DNA from: CAZVNZ01 sp964628515
GTDB lineage: Bacteria; Bacillota; Clostridia; Christensenellales; Christensenellaceae
DNA length: 64,000 nt
Reading direction: 5' to 3'
NCBI GenBank assembly: GCA_964628515.1
Contig: CAZVNZ010000006.1
Location: forward strand, 1 to 64,000
Shown here: positions 6,830 through 15,791 of the stretch, in pieces
Position numbering within the stretch: position 1 is the first letter of the stretch
Layout of the letters: each line of letters opens with the position of its first letter
The notes under the pieces: generated by a model
The model's database searches: none
What the model was told of the DNA's origin: nothing
Seen by the model: the letters and a program-made list of their open reading frames with translations, nothing else
Program-made: the position numbers and the translations under genes

Positions 6830-8290
6830 ATGACAAAAATTCTTGCTTTTGATTTAGGTGCATCTTCAGGCAGAGCGATGCTTGCAGGCTTTGACGGAAC
6901 AAAAATAACAATGGAAGAAATTCACAGATTTACAAACGATCCCGTAACGGTCAACAAAGTTATGTATTGGGATGTGCTAAGAATACTGTTTGAAATAAAA
7001 ACAGGCATAACAAAGGCGGTAAACAAAGGTGGATTTGATAGCATAGGCATAGATACTTGGGGTGTGGACTTTGGCTTTATAGGCAAAGACGGTCAACTTA
7101 TAGACAACCCCGTGCATTACAGAGACTCAAGGACGGACAACTACGAGGAATTCTTTAAAACAGTATCAAAAGACAAGGTATACGACTCCACAGGCATACA
7201 GCACATGCAAATAAATACGTTGCATCAACTGATTTCAATAGCCAAAAACAACAAAGATTTGCTGGATAGAGCGGATAAAATGCTGTTTACCCCCGACTTG
7301 CTAAACTACTTTTTAACAAACCAAATGAAAACAGAATACACCATAGCATCAACATCTCAATTACTGGAAGCAAAAGAGCGCAACTGGGATTTTGATTTAA
7401 TTAAAAAAGCAGGAATACCCGAAAAAATATTCACCCAAATAGTAAAACCGGGAACGGTGTGTGGTAAGCTAAGCGACGAAATCTGCAAAGAATTAGGCGC
7501 ACCTAAGGCGGATGTTGTGTGCATTGCATCTCACGATACGGCAAGTGCGGTGGCAAGCACACCTACGGATAAAGAGGACTTCATATACATAAGTTGCGGT
7601 ACGTGGAGCTTACTTGGCACGGAAATCAAAGAGCCAATCAGAGACGAAAAAGCAAAACAATACAACTTTACCAACGAAGGCGGAGTTAATAACACTATAA
7701 GATTCCTAAAAAATATAATGGGTACTTGGCTAATACAAGAATCCAGACGCCAATGGATACGAGAAGGCAAAGAATACGGCTTTGGCGAGTTAGAAACAAT
7801 GGCAAAAGAGTGCGAGCCCTTCAAATGCTTTATAGACGTAGACCATAACGACTTTATAAAGCCCGGCAATATACCCGAGCGCATACAAAACCATTGCGAA
7901 AAATCGGGGCAGTACGTACCTAAAACCATTGGCGAAATCGTGCGTTGCATAGACGAAAGCTTGGCTATGAAATACAAATACAACATTTTAGCAACGCAGG
8001 ACTGCACAGGCACAAAATTTGAAAGCATAAATCTGTTAGGCGGTGGCGCACAAAGCAAACTGCTGTGTCAAATGACGGCAGACGCCAATAACATGAAGGT
8101 TATTGCAGGCCCGGTGGAAGCAACGGTGCTTGGCAACATTGCAGTTCAACTAATGGCAAAAGGCGAAATTAAAGACTTTAAACAGGTAAGAGAAGTAGTT
8201 AAAAACTCCGCAGGAGTAAGCTACTACGAGCCACAAGGGGAAAATTGGGACGACGCCTACGCAAAATTCTTAAATATAGTGAAAGGTTAA
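6830..8290 (+). CDS. rhaB: Rhamnulokinase
   Basis: This 486-residue FGGY-family kinase phosphorylates L-rhamnulose to L-rhamnulose 1-phosphate using ATP. The N-terminal phosphate-1 motif is DLGASSGRAML (residues 7-17). IGIDTWGVDFGFI and YRDSRTD are characteristic of RhaB, and the C-terminal domain holds SCGTWSLLGTE and LLGGGAQSKLLCQM. SD AGAGGTG lies upstream. It is the first gene of an operon with a PHP protein and an aminotransferase. No rhaA, rhaD or transporter is present here, so the rest of the pathway must be elsewhere or the substrate may differ. Confidence 0.9.
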   Translation: MTKILAFDLGASSGRAMLAGFDGTKITMEEIHRFTNDPVTVNKVMYWDVLRILFEIKTGITKAVNKGGFDSIGIDTWGVDFGFIGKDGQLIDNPVHYRDSRTDNYEEFFKTVSKDKVYDSTGIQHMQINTLHQLISIAKNNKDLLDRADKMLFTPDLLNYFLTNQMKTEYTIASTSQLLEAKERNWDFDLIKKAGIPEKIFTQIVKPGTVCGKLSDEICKELGAPKADVVCIASHDTASAVASTPTDKEDFIYISCGTWSLLGTEIKEPIRDEKAKQYNFTNEGGVNNTIRFLKNIMGTWLIQESRRQWIREGKEYGFGELETMAKECEPFKCFIDVDHNDFIKPGNIPERIQNHCEKSGQYVPKTIGEIVRCIDESLAMKYKYNILATQDCTGTKFESINLLGGGAQSKLLCQMTADANNMKVIAGPVEATVLGNIAVQLMAKGEIKDFKQVREVVKNSAGVSYYEPQGENWDDAYAKFLNIVKG

Positions 8291-8297
8291 TTGTACT

Positions 8298-9581
8298 ATG
8301 AATGATATTTTACAAAAACTAAACGCAGATACTAAACAAAACAGACTAAACGCACTAAAAGAGATAAAATCACAATACGAAAAAGGGGAACTTAAAAAAC
8401 CGGAGGTTACAAAAGACACCAACAACCACGTGCATACTATCTACTCCTTTTCCCCATATTCTCCAACGGCGGCAGTATATATGGCGTATTTGGCAGGGCT
8501 GTGTACGGTGGGTATTATAGACCACGACAGCATAAGCGGTGCGGAAGAATTTATAGAAGCAGGCAAAATTTTGGGTATAACCACAACAATAGGTGCAGAA
8601 ATGCGTGTCAGCTTTAAAAACACATCACTAAAAGGCAAAGTGCTTAATAATCCGGACGAAGATACGGTGGCGTATATTGCACTACACGGACTTCCCCACA
8701 ACCAAATAAACGGCTTAAACGACTTACTGGCAAAAGTAAGAGCAAAACGCAACGAGCGTAACAAACAGCAAATAGAAAAGCTAAACGAAGTAACAAAACC
8801 TTATGGTTTACAAATAGATTTTGATGCAGACGTAGCACCCATTTCCATGACAAAAGAGGGCGGCAGCATTACCGAGCGCCATATTTTGTTTGCACTAACC
8901 AAAAAAATCATAGAAAAATACGGCAAAGGCGAAAAACTAATTACCTTCCTAAAAACAGACTTAGGCATACCCATTGGGGAAAAACTGGAAAAAATGCTTA
9001 TGGATACAGCGTTTGAAGCGTACGACTACGACGTGCTAAACATCCTGAAAGGCTTTTTTGTACCAAAATTCTTTATTGCGGGTGGCGAGGACAGCTTTGA
9101 GGTTAAGGAAGTGCTTAATTACGTGCGTAAGTTAGGGGTTATTCCCACCTATTGCTATTTGGGTGATGTTGGGGAAAGCCCTACGGGAGACAAAAAAGCA
9201 CAAAAATTTGAGGACGACTACTTAGAGGAAGTATTTAGCGTGGCAAAAGAGTTAGGGTTTGAGGCTATGGCATATATGCCTTCAAGAAACACTAAAGCGC
9301 AACTCCAAAGGGTAATAGATTTGTGCGATAAATACGGCTTTATGGAAATATCGGGGGAGGACATTAACCAACCACGCCAAAGCTTTATTTGCGAAAAACT
9401 AAGAGACCCTATGTTTGCGCATCTAACGGACAGCACATGGGCGCTTGTTGGCCACGAAAACATAGCAACCACAGACTTAGAAAAAAGCATTTATTCGGAC
9501 AAAACCAAAAAAGAGTACCCGAATATGAAGGACAGAATTTCGGCATATAAAGAAATAGGCTTGGAATATAAAGGAAAATAA
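8298..9581 (+). CDS. PHP-domain metal-dependent hydrolase
   Basis: This 427-residue protein carries a PHP domain: metal ligands in NHVHTIYSFSPYSP (His44, His46), IIDHDS (Asp75-His76-Asp77), IGAEMRVSF and, near the C-terminus, the EISGEDI and D-S-T-W elements. A helical insertion of about 150 residues separates the early and late metal ligands. The family includes phosphoesterases acting on nucleotides and histidinol phosphate. This long version, next to a rhamnulokinase (seven-base gap) and an aminotransferase, has no assigned substrate. A phosphatase acting on a sugar phosphate from the same pathway is plausible but unproven. Confidence 0.8.
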   Translation: MNDILQKLNADTKQNRLNALKEIKSQYEKGELKKPEVTKDTNNHVHTIYSFSPYSPTAAVYMAYLAGLCTVGIIDHDSISGAEEFIEAGKILGITTTIGAEMRVSFKNTSLKGKVLNNPDEDTVAYIALHGLPHNQINGLNDLLAKVRAKRNERNKQQIEKLNEVTKPYGLQIDFDADVAPISMTKEGGSITERHILFALTKKIIEKYGKGEKLITFLKTDLGIPIGEKLEKMLMDTAFEAYDYDVLNILKGFFVPKFFIAGGEDSFEVKEVLNYVRKLGVIPTYCYLGDVGESPTGDKKAQKFEDDYLEEVFSVAKELGFEAMAYMPSRNTKAQLQRVIDLCDKYGFMEISGEDINQPRQSFICEKLRDPMFAHLTDSTWALVGHENIATTDLEKSIYSDKTKKEYPNMKDRISAYKEIGLEYKGK

Positions 9582-9596
9582 GGGTAGATTAGATAT

Positions 9597-10766
9597 ATGC
9601 AGTTTTCAAACAGAATGAAGGAATTTGACTTAAATATTTTCTCGAAACTATTAGACAAACGCAGAGAATTGGAAAAACAAGGCATGGAGGTTATAGATTT
9701 ATCCGTGGGCACACCGGATTTCGAGCCGGATAATCACGTAATAAAAGCAATGGCGGATGCGTGCCTGGATAAAGAAAACTACAAATACTCCATAGCGGAC
9801 AGCAAAGCGCTTATCCAAAGCGTAATTAGCTGGTACAAACGCAGGTACGACGTTACACTTACAGAAGAGGAAATAACCTCCGTTTACGGCTCTCAAGAGG
9901 GTGTGGCGCATATAGCCTTTCCTCTTATTAATGATGGTGATGTTGTAATAGCAGGAGAGCCGTGCTACCCCGTGTTTAAGTACGGGCCTTTGCTTGCAGG
10001 GGCAAATATGCACTTTACCCCCTTGCTTGAAAAAAACAACTACTTAATAGACTTTAAGAGTATAGACGAAGACATAGCCAAAAAAGCAAAGGTAATAATG
10101 GTCTCCTACCCAAACAACCCTGTAACCGCAACCGCACCCAAAAGCTTTTACGAGGATTTGGTAAGCTGGGCAAAAAGGTACGATGTAACGGTTATACACG
10201 ATAACGCCTATTCCGAGCTTGTTATAGACGAAAAACCGGGCATATCCTTTTTAAGCATAAAAGGCGCAAAAGATGTGGGCATAGAGTTTAACTCTCTTTC
10301 AAAATCCTATAATTTAACGGGCATACGCATTTCCTTTGCCCTTGGTAATAAAGAAATTATAAAACGTTTTAAACAAGTACGCTCCCAAATAGATTACGGT
10401 ATTTCCTACCCCGTGCAAAAAGCGGCAATATCGGCGCTAAACGGCAATCAAGACATACTGGATAAAAACAGAGAAGGATACAAAAGCAGAGGAAAAACCT
10501 TGTGTAGCGGTCTTAGAGAAATCGGCTGGGATGTAAAAAACCCAAGTGCTACTATGTTTGTATGGGCAAAACTCCCCAAAGGCTACGAAAAATCCTTCGA
10601 TTTTGTTATGGAGCTAATGGAAAAAACAGGTATAATATGCACCCCCGGCGACAGCTTTGGGCATATGGGGGAGGGCTACGTGCGGTTTGCTCTTGTTAGA
10701 GATGAAGAGGTTATGCGCAGGGTAGTGCGGTTGATTGATAAAAGCGGAATGATTTTAAGTGATTAG
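9597..10766 (+). CDS. Class I/II PLP-dependent aminotransferase
   Basis: This 389-residue fold-type I aminotransferase has DLSVGTPDFEPD at the N-terminus, Y-N-NPVTATAP around the cofactor carboxylate-binding region, DNAYSEL and the PLP lysine Lys236 in NSLSKSYNLTGIR. It is closest in look to the DapL/AspB/AlaT group (LL-diaminopimelate, aspartate or alanine aminotransferases), but no residue decides the substrate. It begins 15 bases after the PHP gene in the rhaB operon, an unusual partnership for a rhamnose pathway. The operon ends at the bidirectional terminator just downstream. Confidence 0.85.
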   Translation: MQFSNRMKEFDLNIFSKLLDKRRELEKQGMEVIDLSVGTPDFEPDNHVIKAMADACLDKENYKYSIADSKALIQSVISWYKRRYDVTLTEEEITSVYGSQEGVAHIAFPLINDGDVVIAGEPCYPVFKYGPLLAGANMHFTPLLEKNNYLIDFKSIDEDIAKKAKVIMVSYPNNPVTATAPKSFYEDLVSWAKRYDVTVIHDNAYSELVIDEKPGISFLSIKGAKDVGIEFNSLSKSYNLTGIRISFALGNKEIIKRFKQVRSQIDYGISYPVQKAAISALNGNQDILDKNREGYKSRGKTLCSGLREIGWDVKNPSATMFVWAKLPKGYEKSFDFVMELMEKTGIICTPGDSFGHMGEGYVRFALVRDEEVMRRVVRLIDKSGMILSD

Positions 10767-10783
10767 TGGTTAGTTTAAAGTGG

Positions 10784-10820
10784 TTAGGCTTTTTGGGGAG
10801 TTTCCCCCAAAAAAGCCTAA
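10784..10820. terminator. Bidirectional terminator between convergent genes
   Basis: TTAGGCTTTTTGGGG and CCCCCAAAAAAGCCTAA form a long stem with a short loop. A and T tracts at both ends serve the aminotransferase on the plus strand and the nitroreductase on the minus strand. Confidence 0.85.
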
Positions 10821-10834
10821 TTCCTTATTTTCCG

Positions 10835-11335
10835 TTAATACTTTTCAAAATGTACTATACCCTCGTTATAGGTGGAGTGGGTATGCTTTTCTTCGTCGGG
10901 ATACCCAAGGGAAATTAGTGCAAATGGTATAATTTCCTTTGGAATATTTAAAATTTCACGTACCTTTCGCGGTGCTTCTTCCGTGGGGTAACACCCAAGC
11001 CAAACACTGCCTATACCAAGCCCGTTTGCCACGCACAAAATGTTTTGAGTGGCGGCGGCACAATCTTGTGCAAAAAACTCCGTATTTTTACCGGTGTTTG
11101 CAAGCACTACTATGCAAGCGGCGGCGGTAGGCAGCATCTTCCAATAAGGGCGAATTTCCGAGAGTTTAGCTAAAGTGTCTTTGTTTTGCACCACCAAAAA
11201 CTCCCAAGGTTGAGAATTATGGGAGGAAGGGGCAAACATACCGGCTTTAAGTATAGTTTGCATATCCTCCGTGCTAATTGCTTTGCTTGTGTATTTTCTG
11301 ATACTTCTTCTGTTTAAAATACAGGACATATCCAT
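10835..11335 (-). CDS. Nitroreductase-family FMN oxidoreductase
   Basis: This 166-residue single-domain nitroreductase contains the FMN-binding RRSIRKYTSKAIS start, the MFAPSSHNSQPWEFLVVQ motif, and GIGSVWLGCYPTEE...PFALISLGYPDEE near the end. The family reduces nitro compounds, quinones or flavins with NAD(P)H as a homodimer. An SD (GGAGGTAA) precedes the ATG. It is monocistronic, convergent with the aminotransferase, and divergent from the pseudouridine-synthase cluster. A minus-strand promoter candidate at 11475-11503 would give a leader of about 130 nt. Confidence 0.9.
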   Translation of the reverse strand: MDMSCILNRRSIRKYTSKAISTEDMQTILKAGMFAPSSHNSQPWEFLVVQNKDTLAKLSEIRPYWKMLPTAAACIVVLANTGKNTEFFAQDCAAATQNILCVANGLGIGSVWLGCYPTEEAPRKVREILNIPKEIIPFALISLGYPDEEKHTHSTYNEGIVHFEKY

Positions 11336-11433
11336 AACTTATTTACCTCCGTAAAATTAAAATGTATATTGCATTTTTTCAAAAGTTATGCAGTAACTTT
11401 TGGTATAAAATGAATATATAGCTACATTAATTC

Positions 11434-11450
11434 TGTTCGCAAAGCGAACA
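11434..11450. repeat. Perfect 7-bp palindrome in the intergenic region
   Basis: TGTTCGC-aaa-GCGAACA is an exact inverted repeat. It lies in the leader of the nitroreductase transcript and between the divergent promoters. It could be an operator or an RNA hairpin. Confidence 0.5.
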
Positions 11451-11474
11451 ATATAAATTAAAATGTATATAGCT

Positions 11475-11526
11475 ATTTTACTACTATCATTACCTATTTG
11501 CAAATTTTATCAATATTGTTTATAAT
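11475..11526. promoter_or_regulatory. Divergent promoters sharing a palindromic -35 box
   Basis: TTGCAA (11498-11503) is its own reverse complement. On the plus strand it is 17 nt from TATAAT (11521-11526), upstream of the RluA-like gene. On the minus strand it is 17 nt from TAAAAT (11475-11480), upstream of the nitroreductase. Only one polymerase could occupy the site at a time. Confidence 0.6.
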
Positions 11527-11559
11527 ATAATTTGTTAAATTAAAAAAGGGGTTTTCTTT

Positions 11560-12453
11560 ATGATAAAAAGAGAGATAACAAGAAATTATCATAATATTTT
11601 AATATCGGAGTATTTGCAAAAAAAATATCCTCAGATAGAAAACATTAAAAAGTACATAAAACAGGGAGAAATGCGCCTAAACGGCATACCCGTAAAAAAG
11701 GATTTCAGCTTAAACGAAGGGGACGTTTTAGATTTATATCTGCCACAAGAAATATATACTTTGCAAACCATAAATATAGTGTACGAAGACAGCAACCTTA
11801 TTATTATAAACAAAATGCAGGGTGTACCCATAACGGCGCCAAAAGGCAGTTATTGCCTTATGGACTTTGTGGTGGACTATATGCGCTCTAAAGGAGAAAT
11901 TATAGAAAGCACAGGCAACGTACCCTTTGCATGCTATAAATTAGACGACAACACAGGGGGTCTTGCAATGTTTGCAAAAAACTCCGATGTGTACGACGCA
12001 GTGCGCACCGCTTTTAGAGAAAGACGGCTAAGACGGGTGTTTAAAGCAATTATTTGCGGAGAGCCCAAATATACTCACGGCGAGTTTGCCCATTTTTATT
12101 TAGCGGACGATAAAGGCAGGGTAAAAATATCCTCGGATAAATCCATAAACGCTATGCCCATTTACACAAAATACGATGTTATAACCACAAATGGCGAATA
12201 CAGCGAGGTTTATTTAGAGCCTGTAACCCAAATTTATAACCAAGAGCGGATGCAAACCCAAATTGCAGGGTACAATATTTTAGGAGACCAACTATACGGC
12301 AACCCAAAAATCAACAAGCAAACAGGGGTGTGGGAGCAAGCCCTTTGGCTTACAGAAATAGAATTTATTTCGGGAGTGCGAAATATTTTAGAATATATGA
12401 ACGGGAAAAACATAGTAACAACGGATGTGGTTTTTCCGTATGTGGAGATGTAG
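11560..12453 (+). CDS. Divergent RluA-family pseudouridine synthase paralogue
   Basis: This 297-residue protein has an N-terminal S4 RNA-binding domain (IKKYIKQGEMRLNGIPVKKDF, about residues 29-49) and an RluA catalytic domain (VYEDSNLIIINKMQGVPI). The catalytic HRLDxxTSG motif is degenerate as YKLDDNTGG (126-134): the Asp129 nucleophile is retained, but His and Arg are replaced. The normally invariant RTHQIRVH segment is replaced by IYNQERMQTQ. It may be a low-activity or altered-specificity enzyme, or an RNA-binding protein. It heads a cluster with an rRNA-type methyltransferase and a canonical RluA protein. The promoter lies at 11498-11526. Confidence 0.75.
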   Translation: MIKREITRNYHNILISEYLQKKYPQIENIKKYIKQGEMRLNGIPVKKDFSLNEGDVLDLYLPQEIYTLQTINIVYEDSNLIIINKMQGVPITAPKGSYCLMDFVVDYMRSKGEIIESTGNVPFACYKLDDNTGGLAMFAKNSDVYDAVRTAFRERRLRRVFKAIICGEPKYTHGEFAHFYLADDKGRVKISSDKSINAMPIYTKYDVITTNGEYSEVYLEPVTQIYNQERMQTQIAGYNILGDQLYGNPKINKQTGVWEQALWLTEIEFISGVRNILEYMNGKNIVTTDVVFPYVEM

Positions 12454-12454
12454 C

Positions 12455-13297
12455 GTGTTTATAACAACAGAGTTTAAGGACTACGAAATTTTAGATACCG
12501 GCGAGGGCATGAAGTTAGAAAACTGGAATGGCACTATTTTAGCACGTCCGGACCCACAAATAATTTGGGAAAAACAAAACCCTCAACTGTGGGAAACCGC
12601 CCACGGCATATACATCAGAAGCCAAAAAGGTGGCGGAAGTTGGGAGTTTAAAAAAGAAATAAAGGACAGATGGACGGTAAACTACAAAAACCTAAGCTTT
12701 TATGTGCGCCCCACAGGTTTCAAGCATATGGGACTGTTTCCGGAGCAGGGCAGTAATTGGGATTTTATGGGTGAGCAAATCGAAAAAAACGGGGGCGGTA
12801 GGGTGCTAAATCTGTTTGGGTATACGGGAGGCGCTACGGTAGCCTGCGCAAAAGCAGGGGCAAGGGTAACCCATATAGATGCGGCAAAAAGCATGAATAA
12901 ATGGGCAATGGAAAACTTAGAGCTAAACGGCTTACCCCCACAAAGAATAATAGCGGAGGACTGCCTAAGATTTGTACAAAGAGAAATCAAAAGGGGAAGT
13001 ACCTACGACGGTATAATAATGGACCCACCCTCCTACGGCAATGCGGAGGGCAAGGTTTTTAAAGCGGAGGACAACATTTTCGAGCTTGTGCGGGAATGCG
13101 CAAAATTGCTAAGCGACACCCCAATTTTCTTTATAATAAATTCCTATACAACAGGACTTTCTTATGTGGTTACCCAAAATATACTAAAATTATGCCTTCC
13201 CAAAGGCAATATTTTAGGGGACGATTTAGCACTTACAACCAAAAACCCAAATGTGCTGTTGCCCTGCGGTACAACTGCAAGATGGTACTTAGATTAA
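12455..13297 (+). CDS. RlmI-like class I SAM-dependent RNA methyltransferase
   Basis: This 280-residue Rossmann methyltransferase has motif I VLNLFGYTGGATVACAKAGARVTHID, LELNG in motif III position, and motif IV IIMDPPSYG, characteristic of RlmI/RlmK-type rRNA methyltransferases. GTG at 12455 is the best start: it lies one base after the previous stop and has GGAG eight bases upstream. The ATG at 12425 would overlap the preceding gene by 29 bases. There is no N-terminal PUA domain as in full-length RlmI, so this is a short form. Its place between two pseudouridine-synthase-like genes supports RNA modification. Confidence 0.85.
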   Translation: MFITTEFKDYEILDTGEGMKLENWNGTILARPDPQIIWEKQNPQLWETAHGIYIRSQKGGGSWEFKKEIKDRWTVNYKNLSFYVRPTGFKHMGLFPEQGSNWDFMGEQIEKNGGGRVLNLFGYTGGATVACAKAGARVTHIDAAKSMNKWAMENLELNGLPPQRIIAEDCLRFVQREIKRGSTYDGIIMDPPSYGNAEGKVFKAEDNIFELVRECAKLLSDTPIFFIINSYTTGLSYVVTQNILKLCLPKGNILGDDLALTTKNPNVLLPCGTTARWYLD

Positions 13298-13298
13298 T

Positions 13299-13952
13299 TT
13301 GATGATTATATACGAAGACAACCACATAATTGTGGCAGTAAAACCCCAAAATATGCCGGTGCAAAAAGACTCCTCCAAGGATGCGGATTTTCTTAGTAGC
13401 ATAAAAGAATATGTCCGTGTAAAATACAATAAAAAGGGGGAGGCGTACATTGGTATGGTGCATCGTTTAGACAGGACAACAGGAGGTGTTATGGTGTTTG
13501 CACGTACATCAAAAAGCGCAAAAAGGCTAAGCGAGCAAATAAAAAACAAAGAGTTTTACAAAACCTATATTGCGGTAACAGACAAACCAATAAATAATGA
13601 AGGCAGTATTGTAAGCTATCTTATAAAAAACACCGCAACCAATACATCAAAAGCGGTAACAAAAGAAACACAGGGTAGCAAAGAGGCAATACTAAACTAT
13701 AAAGTAATAAAACAAAACAAACCGTACAGTATGGTAAAAATAGAGCTTATAACAGGCAGACACCACCAAATACGTGTGCAACTCTCAAGCATTGGTTGTG
13801 CAATTTTAGGGGATAAACGCTACGGCGGTACAAAGGGGGAGCAACTGCATTTATGGGCGCACAAACTAAGTTTTTTGCACCCCATCACCAAAGAAAGACT
13901 ATACTTTGAAGCACCTTTGCAGGAGTATATGGAAAAGCTGTTTAATAGTTAA
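13299..13952 (+). CDS. RluA-family pseudouridine synthase
   Basis: This 217-residue protein has intact catalytic signatures: HRLDRTTGG with Asp58 as the nucleophile, and TGRHHQIRVQLSSIGCAILGDKRYG. It converts uridine to pseudouridine in rRNA or tRNA. It lacks an N-terminal S4 domain, resembling short RluA/TruC-like members, and the exact target cannot be read from sequence. It begins one base after the methyltransferase gene and is followed ten bases later by ispE, so all four genes are probably co-transcribed. Confidence 0.9.
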   Translation: MMIIYEDNHIIVAVKPQNMPVQKDSSKDADFLSSIKEYVRVKYNKKGEAYIGMVHRLDRTTGGVMVFARTSKSAKRLSEQIKNKEFYKTYIAVTDKPINNEGSIVSYLIKNTATNTSKAVTKETQGSKEAILNYKVIKQNKPYSMVKIELITGRHHQIRVQLSSIGCAILGDKRYGGTKGEQLHLWAHKLSFLHPITKERLYFEAPLQEYMEKLFNS

Positions 13953-13962
13953 GGAGTAATTA

Positions 13963-14814
13963 ATGAGGATTAAATGCTACGGAAAACTTAATTTGGCGCT
14001 AAGTATTACAGGCAAAACAAAGGACAATATGCACCTGCTTAATATGATAATGCAAAGCATAAGCATATACGACGAGCTTAACATCACAAAGGCAAAAGAC
14101 TTAAATGTTTCTTGCGATACCCTTAAAATAAACGAAAAAAACACGGCAGTAATGGCGGCAAAGTTGTTTTTTGCGCATACAGGCTTGCAAGAAGGGGCAA
14201 ACATACATCTAATTAAAAATATACCCACCCAAGCAGGATTAGGGGGCGGAAGTGCAAACGGTGCAGGGGTGCTTTTTGGGCTAAATAAGGTGTACAACAC
14301 AAATTTGCCCGATGAAACCCTTCAAAAAATAGGCTTAAAAATAGGTGCAGATGTGCCCTTCTTCATAAAAGGGGGTACAATGCAGGCAAAAGGTGTGGGG
14401 GAAAAACTAACACCAATTACAAACAACTGCAACTTTGAGTATCTGCTAATAAAACCAAAAGGCGGTGTAAGCACAAAACTGTGTTACGAGGGGTACAACA
14501 AGGCGTCTGCATCAATCATCAATATAGAAAAAACAATAGACGCACTAAAAGAGGGCAACAGGGGGGAATACTATAAAAACACGGGAAACGCTCTGCAAAA
14601 AAGCGCCACCCAAATACTTCCGGAAATTGACGAAATTATTAAAGACTGCTACCAAAACAAAGGGAAATTTGCCATGATGACGGGTAGCGGAAGTTGCGTT
14701 TTTGCCATGTTTGCAAAAGAGGATATAAATAGTGCATACGAGTATTTCAAAAAAAGCAAACCCTATGTAAAAAGGGCGGTAGACACAATAGCGGCACTAC
14801 TTACCCTACAATAA
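13963..14814 (+). CDS. ispE: 4-diphosphocytidyl-2-C-methyl-D-erythritol kinase
   Basis: This 283-residue GHMP kinase catalyses the ATP-dependent phosphorylation step of the non-mevalonate isoprenoid pathway. The glycine-rich ATP loop PTQAGLGGGSANGAGVLFGLN (from residue 89) and the C-terminal TGSGSCVFAMF motif are diagnostic of IspE. The N-terminus KCYGKLNLALSITG is also typical. SD AAGGAG precedes the ATG. It is the last gene of the RNA-modification cluster. No other isoprenoid genes are in the window. Confidence 0.95.
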   Translation: MRIKCYGKLNLALSITGKTKDNMHLLNMIMQSISIYDELNITKAKDLNVSCDTLKINEKNTAVMAAKLFFAHTGLQEGANIHLIKNIPTQAGLGGGSANGAGVLFGLNKVYNTNLPDETLQKIGLKIGADVPFFIKGGTMQAKGVGEKLTPITNNCNFEYLLIKPKGGVSTKLCYEGYNKASASIINIEKTIDALKEGNRGEYYKNTGNALQKSATQILPEIDEIIKDCYQNKGKFAMMTGSGSCVFAMFAKEDINSAYEYFKKSKPYVKRAVDTIAALLTLQ

Positions 14815-14815
14815 T

Positions 14816-14844
14816 TTGAAAATTCACGCAAAATATATTATAAT
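14816..14844 (+). promoter_or_regulatory. Promoter placed for a leaderless transcript
   Basis: TTGAAA (14816-14821), 17 nt and TATAAT (14839-14844) form a strong promoter. The -10 ends six bases before the ATG at 14851, so transcription should begin at or next to the start codon. Confidence 0.75.
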
Positions 14845-14850
14845 GTACCT

Positions 14851-15708
14851 ATGAGAAAATACACACCAAACAACAAAGGGGTAAGCGCTAATACGAGTTT
14901 ATCCAAAAAAAATAAGAAAATCATAATTTTAGGAGTGGTGGCTATTGCCATAATACTTACGTTAATTATCGGAATTAGCAGGGCGGTTACCAACATCACC
15001 TTTAACAGAAGTTTTTTGGAAACAAGAGACTTAATAAACATCGGCATTAGGACGGATATTTCCCCCTTTGGACAAATTGACGAAAACGGCGCAATTACAG
15101 GCTTCGACAAGGATATTGTAGATGCGATTTTAGCCGAGATTATAGGGGACAGCACCAAACTTTACGAGTATAACACTGTAAGCTCCCAAGAAGGCGGTGC
15201 GGCAATTAAATACGCCAAAGACCAAATAGTGTTAGGCATGCTAATAGAAGGCACAGAAAAAACCAAAGGCTTTTTGCTTACCAAGCCTTATTATTATGAT
15301 GATGTAGTAGCGGTGGCAGGTATAGAATCCAAAGTGGAAAGCTTAAAAAACATAGAGGGCAATAAAATAGGAGTGTTGTCAAACGCAATTTCTATGACGG
15401 AATTTGAAAAGTATTTAGAGCGCCACGGTTTAGAGTTTGAGCTTTTCAGATACACAGACTACGAAAGCGCACTAATAGACTTACAGCACAACAGAATAAA
15501 CACCTTTGTAGCACCAAGAGCCATAGCAAACACCCTAAACACCAACCTTGTACGCATACTAAACGAGCCTTTGTACCAAGTGGGGTACTGTATAATGCTA
15601 CCCAGCACTCAATTTGCGGTGCAAGCCAAAATGAACGGCGCAATAGACGTACTAAACGGTAACGGCGGTATAGAAATCATCAAAGAAAAATGGGGGCTTA
15701 TTAACTAA
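14851..15708 (+). CDS. Membrane-anchored family 3 solute-binding protein
   Basis: This 285-residue protein starts with a basic cytosolic tail and one TM segment (IIILGVVAIAIILTLIIGI) with no lipobox, followed by an SBP_bac_3 domain: LINIGIRTDISPFGQIDENGAITGFDKDIVDAIL and later KIGVLSNAISMTEFEKYL. The family binds amino acids for ABC import or sensing. There is no permease or ATPase next to it, so it may be a receptor or serve a distant transporter. The promoter leaves almost no room for an SD, and no in-frame downstream start has one, so it is probably a leaderless message. Confidence 0.8.
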   Translation: MRKYTPNNKGVSANTSLSKKNKKIIILGVVAIAIILTLIIGISRAVTNITFNRSFLETRDLINIGIRTDISPFGQIDENGAITGFDKDIVDAILAEIIGDSTKLYEYNTVSSQEGGAAIKYAKDQIVLGMLIEGTEKTKGFLLTKPYYYDDVVAVAGIESKVESLKNIEGNKIGVLSNAISMTEFEKYLERHGLEFELFRYTDYESALIDLQHNRINTFVAPRAIANTLNTNLVRILNEPLYQVGYCIMLPSTQFAVQAKMNGAIDVLNGNGGIEIIKEKWGLIN

Positions 15709-15791
15709 AAATAAAAGCAGTTGTTTATATTTGTGAATATTAGTTTATAATTTGTTTATAAATTATTTACAGTAATGCACATATGGCATTA

